64,000 nt of DNA from Luteipulveratus flavus (GTDB lineage: Bacteria; Actinomycetota; Actinomycetes; Actinomycetales; Dermatophilaceae): NCBI RefSeq assembly GCF_029439465.1, contig NZ_JAROAV010000043.1, forward strand, positions 1-64,000, in the 5' to 3' direction. Within the stretch, counting starts at the first letter, position 1, and the number at the start of each line of letters is the position of its first letter. The notes beneath the pieces were generated by a model that saw only the letters and a program-made list of their open reading frames with translations, was not told where the DNA came from and made no database searches. Of this stretch, positions 40,318-47,981 are shown in pieces. A program made the translations under genes and the position numbers.

Positions 40318-42777
40318 TCAGCCACGCGGCGCCGCAGCGATGGCGGTGATCGGGGCCGGCGCCGGCTGACCCGAGCCGTCCCGCCGTCCATCGGCCGCCG
40401 GCAGGTCGACCGCGACGCCGCTCGCACTCGCGGCGCGCGCGGGTGTGGCCCCGGCCCAGGCGAGCATCAGCTCGTCCTCGCCGCGCAGGAAGCGGTGGCA
40501 GCGCACGCCTCCGGTGGCGCGACCCTTGCTGGGGTACTCGTCGTACGGCGTCACCTTGATCGAGCCGTTCTCGGTGCCCGGCAGCGCGCCGGACGACCCC
40601 GCGACGGTGACGACGACGTTGGGGCGCTCGGGAGTGAGCGCGCCGAAGAACCGCACCCGGGCTCCGGCACTCAGCTTGATCCCGGCCATGCCGCCCGCGG
40701 CCCGACCCTGAGGTCGGACCAGGCCGGCCGAGAACCGCAGGAGCTGTGCGTCGCTGGTGACGAAGACGAGGTCCTCCTCGCCCGTCTCGAGAGCGACGGC
40801 ACCGACGACCCGGTCACCGTCCTTGAGCCCGATGACCTCGAAGGAGTCCTTGCCGGCGGGATAGTCCGTGGCGACCCGCTTGACGACACCACGCTCGGTG
40901 CCGATCGCGATCCCCGGTCCCTCGGTGTCGGTCGAGGCGAGCGTGAGGGCCTGCTCGCCCTGCGGCAGGTCGACGTACGCGGCGAGCGGTGCGCCGCCGG
41001 AGAGGTTCGGGGCGTCCGCGCTGGGCGGCAGCGTGGGCAGGTCGATCGCCGACAGCCGGATCATCCGGCCGGCCGAGGTGATCAGGGCGTACTGCCCGCG
41101 GGACGTCGTGCGGACCGCGGCGATGACCGCGTCGTGCTTGCGTCTGCCGCCCTCGGACGGCAACGGGTCCGCGGACGTCGTACGCGCGAGCAGGCCCGTC
41201 GAGGACAGCAGGACCCAGCACGGGTCGTCCGCGACCTCCAACGGCGTCGCGGCGGGGGCGGTCTGGCCGCTGGACTCCAGCAGCACCGTCCGGCGCGGGG
41301 TGGCGTGCTCCTTGGCGACGGCGGCCAGCTCGTCCGAGACCGTCTTGTGGAGGAGCTTCTCGTCGTCCAGGATCGCGCGCAGCGCCTCGATGGCCTTGAC
41401 CAGCTCCTCGCGACGCTTCTCCAGCTCGATCTGGGAGAACTTCGTCAGGCGGCGCAGCTGCAGGTCGAGGATGTAGTTGGCCTGGACCTCGGTCAGGTCG
41501 AACACCTGCATCAGGCGCTCGCGTGCCGACGCCGCGTCGTCGGAGGACCGGATGATCTGGATGACCTCGTCGATGTCGACGATGGCCAGCAGCAGGCCCT
41601 CGACCAGGTGCAGGTCGCGCTCGTGCTTGTCGAGCCGGTACTGCGTGCGCCGCCGGACGACATCGATCCGGAAGTCGACGTAGACGCGCAGCAGCTCCTT
41701 GAGCCCGAGAGTGCGTGGCTGCCCGTCGACCAGCGTGACGTTGTTGATGCCGAAGGACTCCTCCATCGGCGTGAGCTTGTAGAGGTTCTGCAGGACGGCC
41801 TCGGGGTTGAACCCGTTCTTGATCTCGATGACCAGCTGCAGGCCGTGCTGGCGGTCCGAGAGGTCCTTGACGTCGGAGATGCCCTGGAGCTTCTTGGCGT
41901 TGTGCAGGTCCTTGATCCGGTCGATGACCTTCTCCGGGCCGACGAGGTAGGGCAGCTCGGTGACGACGATGCCCTTGCGCCGCGGCGTGACGTTCTCGAT
42001 GCGGACCGTCGCGCGGGTCTTGAACGAGCCGCGTCCGGTCAGGTAGGCGTCCCGGATGCCCTCCAGGCCCACGATCTGCCCGCCGAGCGGCAGGTCCGGG
42101 CCGGGGACGAACTTCATCAGGTCGTCCAGCGAGCAGTCCGGGTTCTTGATCAGGTGCCGGGCCGCCGCGATGACCTCGCCCAGGTTGTGCGGCGCCATGT
42201 TGGTCGCCATGCCGACCGCGATGCCGCTCGCGCCGTTGACCAGCAGGTTCGGGAACGCCGCGGGCATCACCCCGGGCTGGGTGAACTGGTCGTCGTAGTT
42301 CGGGACGAAGTCGACGGTGTTCTCGTCCAGGCTCGTCGTCATCAGCATGGCTGCGGAGGCGAGCCGGGCCTCGGTGTACCGCGCCGCCGCGGGTCCGTCG
42401 TCCAGCGAGCCGAAGTTGCCGTGGCCGTCCACCAGCGGGAGGCGCATGGTGAACGGCTGCGCCATCCGGACGAGGGTGTCGTAGATGGCCTGGTCGCCGT
42501 GCGGGTGGTACTTACCCATCACCTCGCCGACCACCCGCGAGGACTTCACGTGGCCGCGGTCGGGCCGCAGCCCGAGCTCGTTCATCGCGTAGAGGATGCG
42601 GCGCTGGACCGGCTTGAGGCCGTCGCGGGCGTCGGGCAGGGCCCGGGAGTAGATGACGGAGTAGGCGTACTCCAGGTACGCGGCCTCCATCTCGTCCTCG
42701 ACGGTGATGTCGACGATGTTCTCCGGGACGTCGGCGACGGGTGCGGTGTCCTGCGAGGTCTTGGTGCGGCGGGCCAT
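40318..42777 (-). CDS. parC: DNA topoisomerase IV subunit A (GyrA/ParC family)
   Basis: An 819-residue breakage-reunion subunit. It has [14 protein letters not shown], the quinolone-pocket helix [10 protein letters not shown] and the catalytic Tyr in AARYTEAR (Y134). Position 96 is Gln where gyrase has Ser83; the Asp corresponding to Asp87 is kept. The C-terminal beta-pinwheel is present but the GyrA box (QRRGGKG type) is not; the region reads PSKGRATGG, so this is topoisomerase IV-like. ATG 42777 (MARRTKTS) is preferred because CAGGAGAA precedes it; the frame also has an ATG at 42798. Confidence 0.93.
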   Translation of the reverse strand: MARRTKTSQDTAPVADVPENIVDITVEDEMEAAYLEYAYSVIYSRALPDARDGLKPVQRRILYAMNELGLRPDRGHVKSSRVVGEVMGKYHPHGDQAIYDTLVRMAQPFTMRLPLVDGHGNFGSLDDGPAAARYTEARLASAAMLMTTSLDENTVDFVPNYDDQFTQPGVMPAAFPNLLVNGASGIAVGMATNMAPHNLGEVIAAARHLIKNPDCSLDDLMKFVPGPDLPLGGQIVGLEGIRDAYLTGRGSFKTRATVRIENVTPRRKGIVVTELPYLVGPEKVIDRIKDLHNAKKLQGISDVKDLSDRQHGLQLVIEIKNGFNPEAVLQNLYKLTPMEESFGINNVTLVDGQPRTLGLKELLRVYVDFRIDVVRRRTQYRLDKHERDLHLVEGLLLAIVDIDEVIQIIRSSDDAASARERLMQVFDLTEVQANYILDLQLRRLTKFSQIELEKRREELVKAIEALRAILDDEKLLHKTVSDELAAVAKEHATPRRTVLLESSGQTAPAATPLEVADDPCWVLLSSTGLLARTTSADPLPSEGGRRKHDAVIAAVRTTSRGQYALITSAGRMIRLSAIDLPTLPPSADAPNLSGGAPLAAYVDLPQGEQALTLASTDTEGPGIAIGTERGVVKRVATDYPAGKDSFEVIGLKDGDRVVGAVALETGEEDLVFVTSDAQLLRFSAGLVRPQGRAAGGMAGIKLSAGARVRFFGALTPERPNVVVTVAGSSGALPGTENGSIKVTPYDEYPSKGRATGGVRCHRFLRGEDELMLAWAGATPARAASASGVAVDLPAADGRRDGSGQPAPAPITAIAAAPRG

Positions 42778-43154
42778 GAGGCGTGCGTTCTCCTGCATGA
42801 GAGGGCGGTGCGTCGCACACGCGTACGACGCCCGGTCAGCCTCCCATGATCGCGCGGCTCCCGCGTCGCTCGGGTCAGGCGCGCCGACCGGAGGCCGCGG
42901 GGCCGGCCACGGCCGCGGGGTGGCGGGGACGCAGGGAGGGGTCGGCCGTCCGCCGTAGGGGCGGCCGTTGCTGCGTCGCCCGCGCCCGCGACCGTGGTGT
43001 CCGGCTCGGCGGGTCGTCGCCCGCCACGGATCAGCGGCGATCGGCGCGCGTCAGGATCCCCCACTGATGGGGCGAGACTAGATCGTCCTCGGCCAGGCCG
43101 CCCGGATCGGGCGAGTTCCTTTGCTGTTCGCGGTGATCGGAAGAAAACCTCGGC
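42778..43154 (-). other. 377-nt intergenic region between the LLM gene and parC
   Basis: No gene is supported. A minus-strand TAGTCT (43075-43080) could be the parC -10 but has no good -35 partner. GC-rich inverted repeats occur around 42892-42920 and CCCC-ACTGAT-GGGG at 43059-43072. Just beyond the LLM stop, ACCTC-x7-GAGGT followed by TTTTC (about 43145-43166, minus strand) is a weak terminator overlapping the stop codon. Confidence 0.35.
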
Positions 43155-43955
43155 TCAGGAGGTCGCGTTGACCTCGTCCCGCCAGGCGAGCCAACGGCGT
43201 ACGGCGGTGAAGTCGTAGTCGGGTCCGGTGAGGCCGACGGTGAACAGGGTGGCGCCGAGGGCACGGAGCTGCTCGCCCTCGACTTCGGGCTGCTCCTCCC
43301 TCTCGGGACCGCCCAGGAAGTTGACCGAGACCTCGATCTCGGCCGGGTCCCGGCCGATGTCGGCGCAGTGCCGGTGCAGCACCTCGATCTTGTGGCGCAG
43401 CTCGTCGCCGTCGGAGAAGGTGTGCCAGACGTCGGCGTGCTGTGCCACGAGGCGCAGGGCCTTCTTCTCACCGCCACCGCCGATGAGCACCGGGATGTCC
43501 CTCGTCGGACGCGGGTTGAGCCGGGCGAGCCGGGACTCGATGCGGGGGAGGGCCTCGCCCAGTGCGTCCAGGCGGCCGCCGGCGGTGCCGAACGCGTAGC
43601 CGTACTCGGTGTAGTCGTGCTCGAACCAGCCGGAGCCGATGCCGAGGATCAGCCGGCCCTCGCTGATGTGGTCGACGGTGCGGGCCATGTCCGCGAGCAG
43701 GTCGGGGTTGCGGTAGCTGTTGCAGGTGACCAGCGCGCCGATCTCGATCCGGGTCGTCTGCTCCGCCCAGGCGGCGAGCATCGTCCAGCACTCGAAGTGC
43801 TTGCCGTCGCGACCGCCGGACAGGGGGAAGAAGTGGTCCCAGTTGAACGCGACGTCGACGCCGAGGTCCTCGGCCTGTCGTACGGCGTCGCGGATCTGCG
43901 CGTAGTCGGCGTGCTGCGGCTGGAGCTGGACGGCGATCCGAAGAGGGCGAGTCAT
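43155..43955 (-). CDS. LLM-class F420-dependent oxidoreductase, copy A
   Basis: A 266-residue luciferase-like (TIM-barrel) oxidoreductase of the F420-dependent group. IAVQLQPQHADYAQIRDAV, FNWDHFFPL, ALVTCNSYRNPDLLADMARTVDHISEGRLILGIGSGWFEHDY and IPVLIGGGGEKKALRLVAQHAD are characteristic; the last two form the cofactor phosphate site. The ATG at 43955 is backed by a -10 element 7 nt upstream. Copy B follows the same plan immediately upstream on the same strand. The substrate is unknown. Confidence 0.9.
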   Translation of the reverse strand: MTRPLRIAVQLQPQHADYAQIRDAVRQAEDLGVDVAFNWDHFFPLSGGRDGKHFECWTMLAAWAEQTTRIEIGALVTCNSYRNPDLLADMARTVDHISEGRLILGIGSGWFEHDYTEYGYAFGTAGGRLDALGEALPRIESRLARLNPRPTRDIPVLIGGGGEKKALRLVAQHADVWHTFSDGDELRHKIEVLHRHCADIGRDPAEIEVSVNFLGGPEREEQPEVEGEQLRALGATLFTVGLTGPDYDFTAVRRWLAWRDEVNATS

Positions 43956-43962
43956 GCGCCTC

Positions 43963-43968
43963 ACCCTA
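43963..43968 (-). promoter_or_regulatory. -10 element TAGGGT, leaderless start at 43955
   Basis: Minus-strand TAGGGT lies 7 nt before the ATG of copy A. Copy A can therefore be transcribed independently of copy B, whose stop is at 43989. Confidence 0.55.
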
Positions 43969-43988
43969 GGTCGGTGTCGCCGGGCGGC

Positions 43989-44816
43989 TCAGGCGCTGCG
44001 CTCGGCGTTGACCGCGTCCCGCCAGGCCAGCCACGGCAGCACGTGGTCCAGGTCGAAGTCGGGCCCGACGGCGTTGATGGTGTACGTCGTCACGCCGAGC
44101 GCGAGCAGCGGAGCACCCTCCCGCTCGGGCGGACCCGGCGGCAGGCCGGCGCGACCCAGACCCCCGACGCCGGCGCACACCTCGATGTCGGCCGGGTCCC
44201 GTCCGACCTCGGCGCAGTGCCGGCGCAGGACGTCCAGCTTGCGCGGGAGCTCCTCGGGTCCGGAGAACCAGTGCCACAGGTCGGCGTGCTGCGCGACGAG
44301 GCGCAAGGTCTTCTTCTCGCCGCCGCCGCCGATGAGCACCGGGATGTCCCGCGTCGGCGGTGGGGTGAGTCGGGCCAGTCGCGACTCGATGCGGGGGAGG
44401 GCTTCGGCCAGGTCGTCCAGGCGGCTACCGGCGGTGCCGAACTCGAAGCCGTACTCGGTGAAGTCCCGCTCGAACCAGCCGGAACCGATGCCGAGGATCA
44501 GCCGGCCCTCGCTGATGTGATCGACCGTACGGGCCATGTCCGCGAGCAGGTCGGGGTTGCGGAACCCGTTGCAGGTGACCAGCGCACCGATCTCGATCCG
44601 GCTGGTCTGCTCCGCCCACGCCGCGAGGGTCGTCCAGCACTCGAGGTGCTTGCCGTCCGGGTCCCCCCGCAGCGGGAAGAAGTGGTCCCAGGTGAACGCG
44701 ATGTCCACACCGGCGTCCTCGCAACGCCGCAGACCGTCGCGGATCCGGCCGTACTCGGCGTCCTGAGGTTGCAGCTGAACGGCGATCCGCACCGGACGAG
44801 CCACGGCTGGCGTCAT
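43989..44816 (-). CDS. LLM-class F420-dependent oxidoreductase, copy B
   Basis: A 275-residue paralogue of copy A. By eye about three quarters of the first 200 residues are identical, including WDHFFPL, the long PDLLADMARTVDHISEGRLI stretch and LIGGGGEKK. The two diverge near the C-terminus, where copy B has a Gly/Pro-rich insertion (GVGGLGRAGLPPGPPERE). The conserved DNA implies tandem duplication or gene conversion; the changed C-terminus suggests a different substrate. A -10 element 6 nt before the ATG overlaps the promoter region of the divergent oxidase gene. Confidence 0.9.
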   Translation of the reverse strand: MTPAVARPVRIAVQLQPQDAEYGRIRDGLRRCEDAGVDIAFTWDHFFPLRGDPDGKHLECWTTLAAWAEQTSRIEIGALVTCNGFRNPDLLADMARTVDHISEGRLILGIGSGWFERDFTEYGFEFGTAGSRLDDLAEALPRIESRLARLTPPPTRDIPVLIGGGGEKKTLRLVAQHADLWHWFSGPEELPRKLDVLRRHCAEVGRDPADIEVCAGVGGLGRAGLPPGPPEREGAPLLALGVTTYTINAVGPDFDLDHVLPWLAWRDAVNAERSA

Positions 44817-44822
44817 GCGGTC

Positions 44823-44828
44823 ATGCTA
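44823..44828 (-). promoter_or_regulatory. -10 element TAGCAT, leaderless start at 44816
   Basis: Minus-strand TAGCAT lies 6 nt before the ATG of LLM copy B. Read on the plus strand, CATGCT (44822-44827) lies 6 nt before the divergent GTG at 44834, so two start sites face each other over 17 nt. Confidence 0.6.
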
Positions 44829-44833
44829 GGGGC

Positions 44834-45883
44834 GTGCCGACGAGCAGACCGATCGCGTCCGTCCGAGCCGCCGCCGAGGAGCAGCTCCCGCCGGTGGTGT
44901 GGGACTACGTGGAGACCGGTGCTGGTGCCGAGATCAGCCTCGAGGAGGCCGAGAACGCCTGGCAGCACTGGAGACTGCGCCCTCGCGTGCTGCGCGACGT
45001 CCGGGCGGTGTCGACGCGGACGACGCTCCTCGGGCAGGAGCTCGCCTCGCCCGTCATCGCCGCGCCGACGGCGTTCCACCGCGTCTACCACCCCGAGGGC
45101 GAGCTCGCCAGCGTCGCCGGCGCGGGCGCTGCGGGTTCGCTGTACTGCCTGTCGACGCGGTCGACGACCTCGATCGAGGACGTCGGCGCCGCGGCCACCG
45201 AGCCCTGGTGGATGCAGGTGTACGTCACCGTCGCCCGCGACATCACCGAGGCGATGGTGCTCCGCGCGGTCGAGGCAGGCGCGTGCGCGCTCGTGCTGAC
45301 CGGTGACACGCCGTACCTGTCGTGGCGGACCCGGTCGGCCCGGGCGCTCCCGCTGGACGACGAGGCCGCCATGGTCAACGCCGCCCGCCATCTGGACGGC
45401 CGCGACCTGCGCTGCCTGGAGGAGGACGCGGGCCTCACCGTCGAGACGATCGACTGGCTGGCTGATCTGTCCGGTCTCCCCGTCCTGGTCAAGGGCGTGC
45501 TGCGGGGCGACGACGCCCGCGAGTGCCTCGACGCGGGCGCGGCGGGCATCATCGTGAGCACTCACGGCGGACGCCAGCTCGACCGCGTCGTCCCCACCGC
45601 GCAGGCGCTGCCCGAGGTCGTCGACGCGGTCGCGGGGGAGGCGCCGGTCGTCGTCGACGGCGGCATCCGCAGCGGGTACGACGTGCTGACCGCGCTCGCG
45701 CTGGGCGCGGACGCGGTGATGGTCGGCCGCCCGGTGATCTACGGACTGGCGACGGCCGGTGCCGACGGTGTCCGCGACGTGCTCGCCGGTCTCACCGACC
45801 ACGTGAACCACCTGCTCGGCCTCGCCGGTGTCACCTCGCCCGCCGAGCTCGACCGCTCGTTCGTGACGCCGCGCTCAGGCTGA
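44834..45883 (+). CDS. FMN-dependent alpha-hydroxy acid oxidase/dehydrogenase
   Basis: A 349-residue TIM-barrel FMN enzyme of the lactate oxidase/glycolate oxidase family. VIAAPTAFHRVYHPEGE and YCLSTRSTTSIEDV are FMN-binding; MQVYV, TGDTPYLSWR, LVKGVLRGDDAREC and the catalytic-base segment VSTHGGRQLDR (usually SNHGGRQLD) follow; VVVDGGIRSGYDVLTALALGADAVMVGRP holds the FMN phosphate. The Asn-to-Thr change just before the catalytic His is within family variation. It is divergent from the LLM pair and converges with the nitroreductase (9-nt overlap). Confidence 0.9.
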   Translation: MPTSRPIASVRAAAEEQLPPVVWDYVETGAGAEISLEEAENAWQHWRLRPRVLRDVRAVSTRTTLLGQELASPVIAAPTAFHRVYHPEGELASVAGAGAAGSLYCLSTRSTTSIEDVGAAATEPWWMQVYVTVARDITEAMVLRAVEAGACALVLTGDTPYLSWRTRSARALPLDDEAAMVNAARHLDGRDLRCLEEDAGLTVETIDWLADLSGLPVLVKGVLRGDDARECLDAGAAGIIVSTHGGRQLDRVVPTAQALPEVVDAVAGEAPVVVDGGIRSGYDVLTALALGADAVMVGRPVIYGLATAGADGVRDVLAGLTDHVNHLLGLAGVTSPAELDRSFVTPRSG

Positions 45884-46501
45884 GGGCGTGTACGGCCTGC
45901 CGTACCGCCCGCGGTGCACGACCTCCTCGACGCCGCGTCGCCGACGCTTCGTGGTGCTGCCGCTGGGCGCGTCCTCGGCCGCGTACCCCAGGGCGACGAC
46001 ACCGATGATCGTGTGGTCCTTCGGGATGTCGAACGTCTCGTGCACGGTGTCGTGCGCCTCCGCCGGCACGCCGAAGAACAGGCTGCCCAGGCCCTCGTCC
46101 TCCGCGACGAGCAGCATGAGGAGCGCGGCCATGCCGGTGTCGATGTCCCAGTACGGGGCCGGCCAGTGCGACTCGTCCTTGTCCTGCCAGGGCTTGTCGA
46201 TCTCGGCGTACCGGTCGAGGTAGGTCTGCCGGTCCGAGCAGCACAGGATCAGCGCCGGCGCGCTGGAGACACCCCTCAGCCAGGCGTCCGGCAGGTCGTC
46301 GTCCTCGGCGGTGGCGTCCCAGAACGCGGTGCGGTCCTCGGCGGACTCCAGCACCACGAAGTCCCAGCCCTGGCTGAAACCGGCGCTCGGTGCGCGCAGC
46401 GCCAGCTGCACGACCCGGTCGAGGACCTCCGGCGGCACGGGGCGGTCGGGGTCGTAGCGACGCACCATCCGGCGGCGTCGGATCGCCTCCTGCAGCTGCA
46501 T
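45875..46501 (-). CDS. nitroreductase family protein
   Basis: A 208-residue FMN-dependent nitroreductase-fold protein. The N-terminal RRRRMVRRYDPDRPVPPEVLDRVVQLALRAPSAG stretch is the FMN phosphate-binding signature, and FDIPKDHTIIGVVALGY matches the family C-terminal pattern. It could reduce quinones, nitro compounds or flavins. AAGGAG lies 8 nt before the ATG. It follows the amidotransferase gene by 10 nt and is expected to be co-transcribed with it. Confidence 0.88.
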   Translation of the reverse strand: MQLQEAIRRRRMVRRYDPDRPVPPEVLDRVVQLALRAPSAGFSQGWDFVVLESAEDRTAFWDATAEDDDLPDAWLRGVSSAPALILCCSDRQTYLDRYAEIDKPWQDKDESHWPAPYWDIDTGMAALLMLLVAEDEGLGSLFFGVPAEAHDTVHETFDIPKDHTIIGVVALGYAAEDAPSGSTTKRRRRGVEEVVHRGRYGRPYTPSA

Positions 46502-46511
46502 GACGGGCTCC

Positions 46512-47255
46512 TTACGAGGGGACAGGGGACAGCGGGGTCCCGGCCAGGACGAGGAAGCGACGCAGGACGCCGCTCCACGTCGTCTCGAGGAGGTCGGACT
46601 GCGACCGCGCGCGTGCGGTCACCTCCTCGGGGTCGAAGCCGAGCTCGCGGACGTCGGCAGGATCCCAGGAGGCGATCCCGTCCGCGTGGACCTCGGGGTG
46701 CATCTGCAGTCCCCACGCCGCGGCGCCGAGTCGGAAGGCCTGGTAGGGGCAGCGCTCGCTCGAGGCGAGCCACACCGCGTCCTGCGGTAGCGCGGTGATC
46801 GCGTCACGGTGGCTCTCGACCGCGGGCACGCTCCCGCGCAGCGCGCCGAGCAGCGCGCCGAGGAGCGGGTCGTCCCGCGCGTCGGCCCGGATGTGGACGT
46901 CGGTCACGCCCTTCTCGGGCTTCCCGTGGTCGGCGGCGACCCGGCCGCCCGCGACGACGGCGAGCAGCTGACCGCCCAGGCAGATCCCGAGCAACGGCGT
47001 CCGGGTACGCAGGCAGGTGCGTGCCAGCGTTCGCTCGGCCCCGAGCCACGGCGCCCGCGCGTCGTCATCGGGCAGCAGCCCGCCACCGAGGAGGACGACC
47101 GCGGCGTGGGTGCCGGGCTCGGTCGGGACCGGCTCGCCGGCATCGGCGCGCAGCACGACCGGACGCAGGCCGGCCTCGGTGATCCACTCGACCAGCCGCC
47201 CGGGACCGCTGCCCTCGGCGTTCTGGACCAGGAGCACGGTCTGCTGCGTCGACAC
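46512..47255 (-). CDS. class I glutamine amidotransferase-like protein
   Basis: A 247-residue GATase1 protein, stand-alone. The nucleophile Cys is in LLGICLGGQLLA and the His-Glu pair is in GLQMHPEVHADG; the oxyanion loop VVLLGGGLLPDDD is normal. It resembles GMP synthase-type amidotransferases and may act on glutamine or gamma-glutamyl compounds; no synthetase partner is adjacent. The start at GTG 47255 avoids a long extension antisense to the sigma gene; a ribosome site is not obvious, so the start is provisional. Operon with the nitroreductase. Confidence 0.85.
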   Translation of the reverse strand: MSTQQTVLLVQNAEGSGPGRLVEWITEAGLRPVVLRADAGEPVPTEPGTHAAVVLLGGGLLPDDDARAPWLGAERTLARTCLRTRTPLLGICLGGQLLAVVAGGRVAADHGKPEKGVTDVHIRADARDDPLLGALLGALRGSVPAVESHRDAITALPQDAVWLASSERCPYQAFRLGAAAWGLQMHPEVHADGIASWDPADVRELGFDPEEVTARARSQSDLLETTWSGVLRRFLVLAGTPLSPVPS

Positions 47256-47382
47256 GCCGGCCACCCTCGCACGTCGGTGGTCGCCTGTCGCGAGTCGTCC
47301 AGCAGGTGACCGGCCTGCGACGGGGGTGGCCGGTCGTCGATACTGGTCCGCGGCGACCGACGCGTCGCCGGCGCACGGGGAG

Positions 47383-47410
47383 CCAACCGAAGCCGAGGTC
47401 CGTACGTCGT
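47383..47410 (+). promoter_or_regulatory. ECF-type promoter upstream of the sigma factor gene
   Basis: CCAACC (-35, AACC 47385-47388), 16-nt spacer, CGTCGT (-10, CGTC 47405-47408). This spacing and sequence match the AAC/CGTC promoters read by ECF sigma factors, so the gene at 47481 may regulate itself. Confidence 0.5.
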
Positions 47411-47480
47411 ACCGACCATGACAGCGGTGACCGACGGGGTACCTCTGCGCCTTCGGGGCAGGGTCGAGAGGAGCGCAGCA

Positions 47481-47981
47481 GTGCGGGTTGCCGGGTCCGA
47501 GGAGGCCGTACGCGAGGTCTTCGACGCGCACTACGGCCAGCTCGTCGGGTGGACCACTCGTCTGGTCGACGACCCCGACCTCGCGCACGACTTCGTCACC
47601 GAGGCGTTCGTCCGGCTGCTGCGGCACTGGTCGAGCGTGCAGAACCCGCGCGCCTGGCTCTACACGGCGGTCACCAACCAGGTCCGAGACCACTGGCGCC
47701 GCCGCGGTCGTGAGGCGGCCGCGTACGACAAGTGGCACGCCGGCAGCCCGGTCGGCATCGACGTGGCCGCGCCGGGTCCGGACCCGGCGGACCGGCTCAC
47801 CGTCCAGGGGGCGGTCCTGGCGCTGCCGGACCGGTTGCGCGCGGTCGTCCTGCTCCACTACTTCGCCGACCTCCCGGTCGTGCAGGTGGCGCAGAGCCTG
47901 CGCAAGTCGGAGGGCGCCGTGAAGCGTGACCTGTTCGATGCGCGACGGTTGCTCGCGAACGAGCTGGAGGGAGTGCGATGA
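47481..47981 (+). CDS. ECF (SigE-family) RNA polymerase sigma factor
   Basis: A 166-residue ECF sigma factor with region 2 (VREVFDAHYGQLVGWTTRLVDDPDLAHDFVTEAFVRLLRHW, then NPRAWLYTAVTNQVRDHWRR) and region 4 (ALPDRLRAVVLLHYFADLPVVQVAQSL, EGAVKRDLFDARRLL). The GTG at 47481 has AGAGGAG 7 nt upstream and is preferred to an ATG 63 nt earlier. The stop overlaps the start of the propeller membrane protein (ATGA), so the two are co-translated. An ECF-type promoter 71 nt upstream suggests autoregulation. The stimulus is unknown. Confidence 0.93.
   Translation: MRVAGSEEAVREVFDAHYGQLVGWTTRLVDDPDLAHDFVTEAFVRLLRHWSSVQNPRAWLYTAVTNQVRDHWRRRGREAAAYDKWHAGSPVGIDVAAPGPDPADRLTVQGAVLALPDRLRAVVLLHYFADLPVVQVAQSLRKSEGAVKRDLFDARRLLANELEGVR

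Noticed and set aside
42892-43075. Possible small RNA in the GC-rich palindromic gap before parC
   Set aside because: The repeats are short and GC-driven; there is no promoter-terminator pair to define a transcript.
47256-47858. Longer form of the glutamine amidotransferase gene
   Set aside because: The extra 201 codons are antisense to the sigma factor gene and have no domain; the family starts at about GTG 47255.
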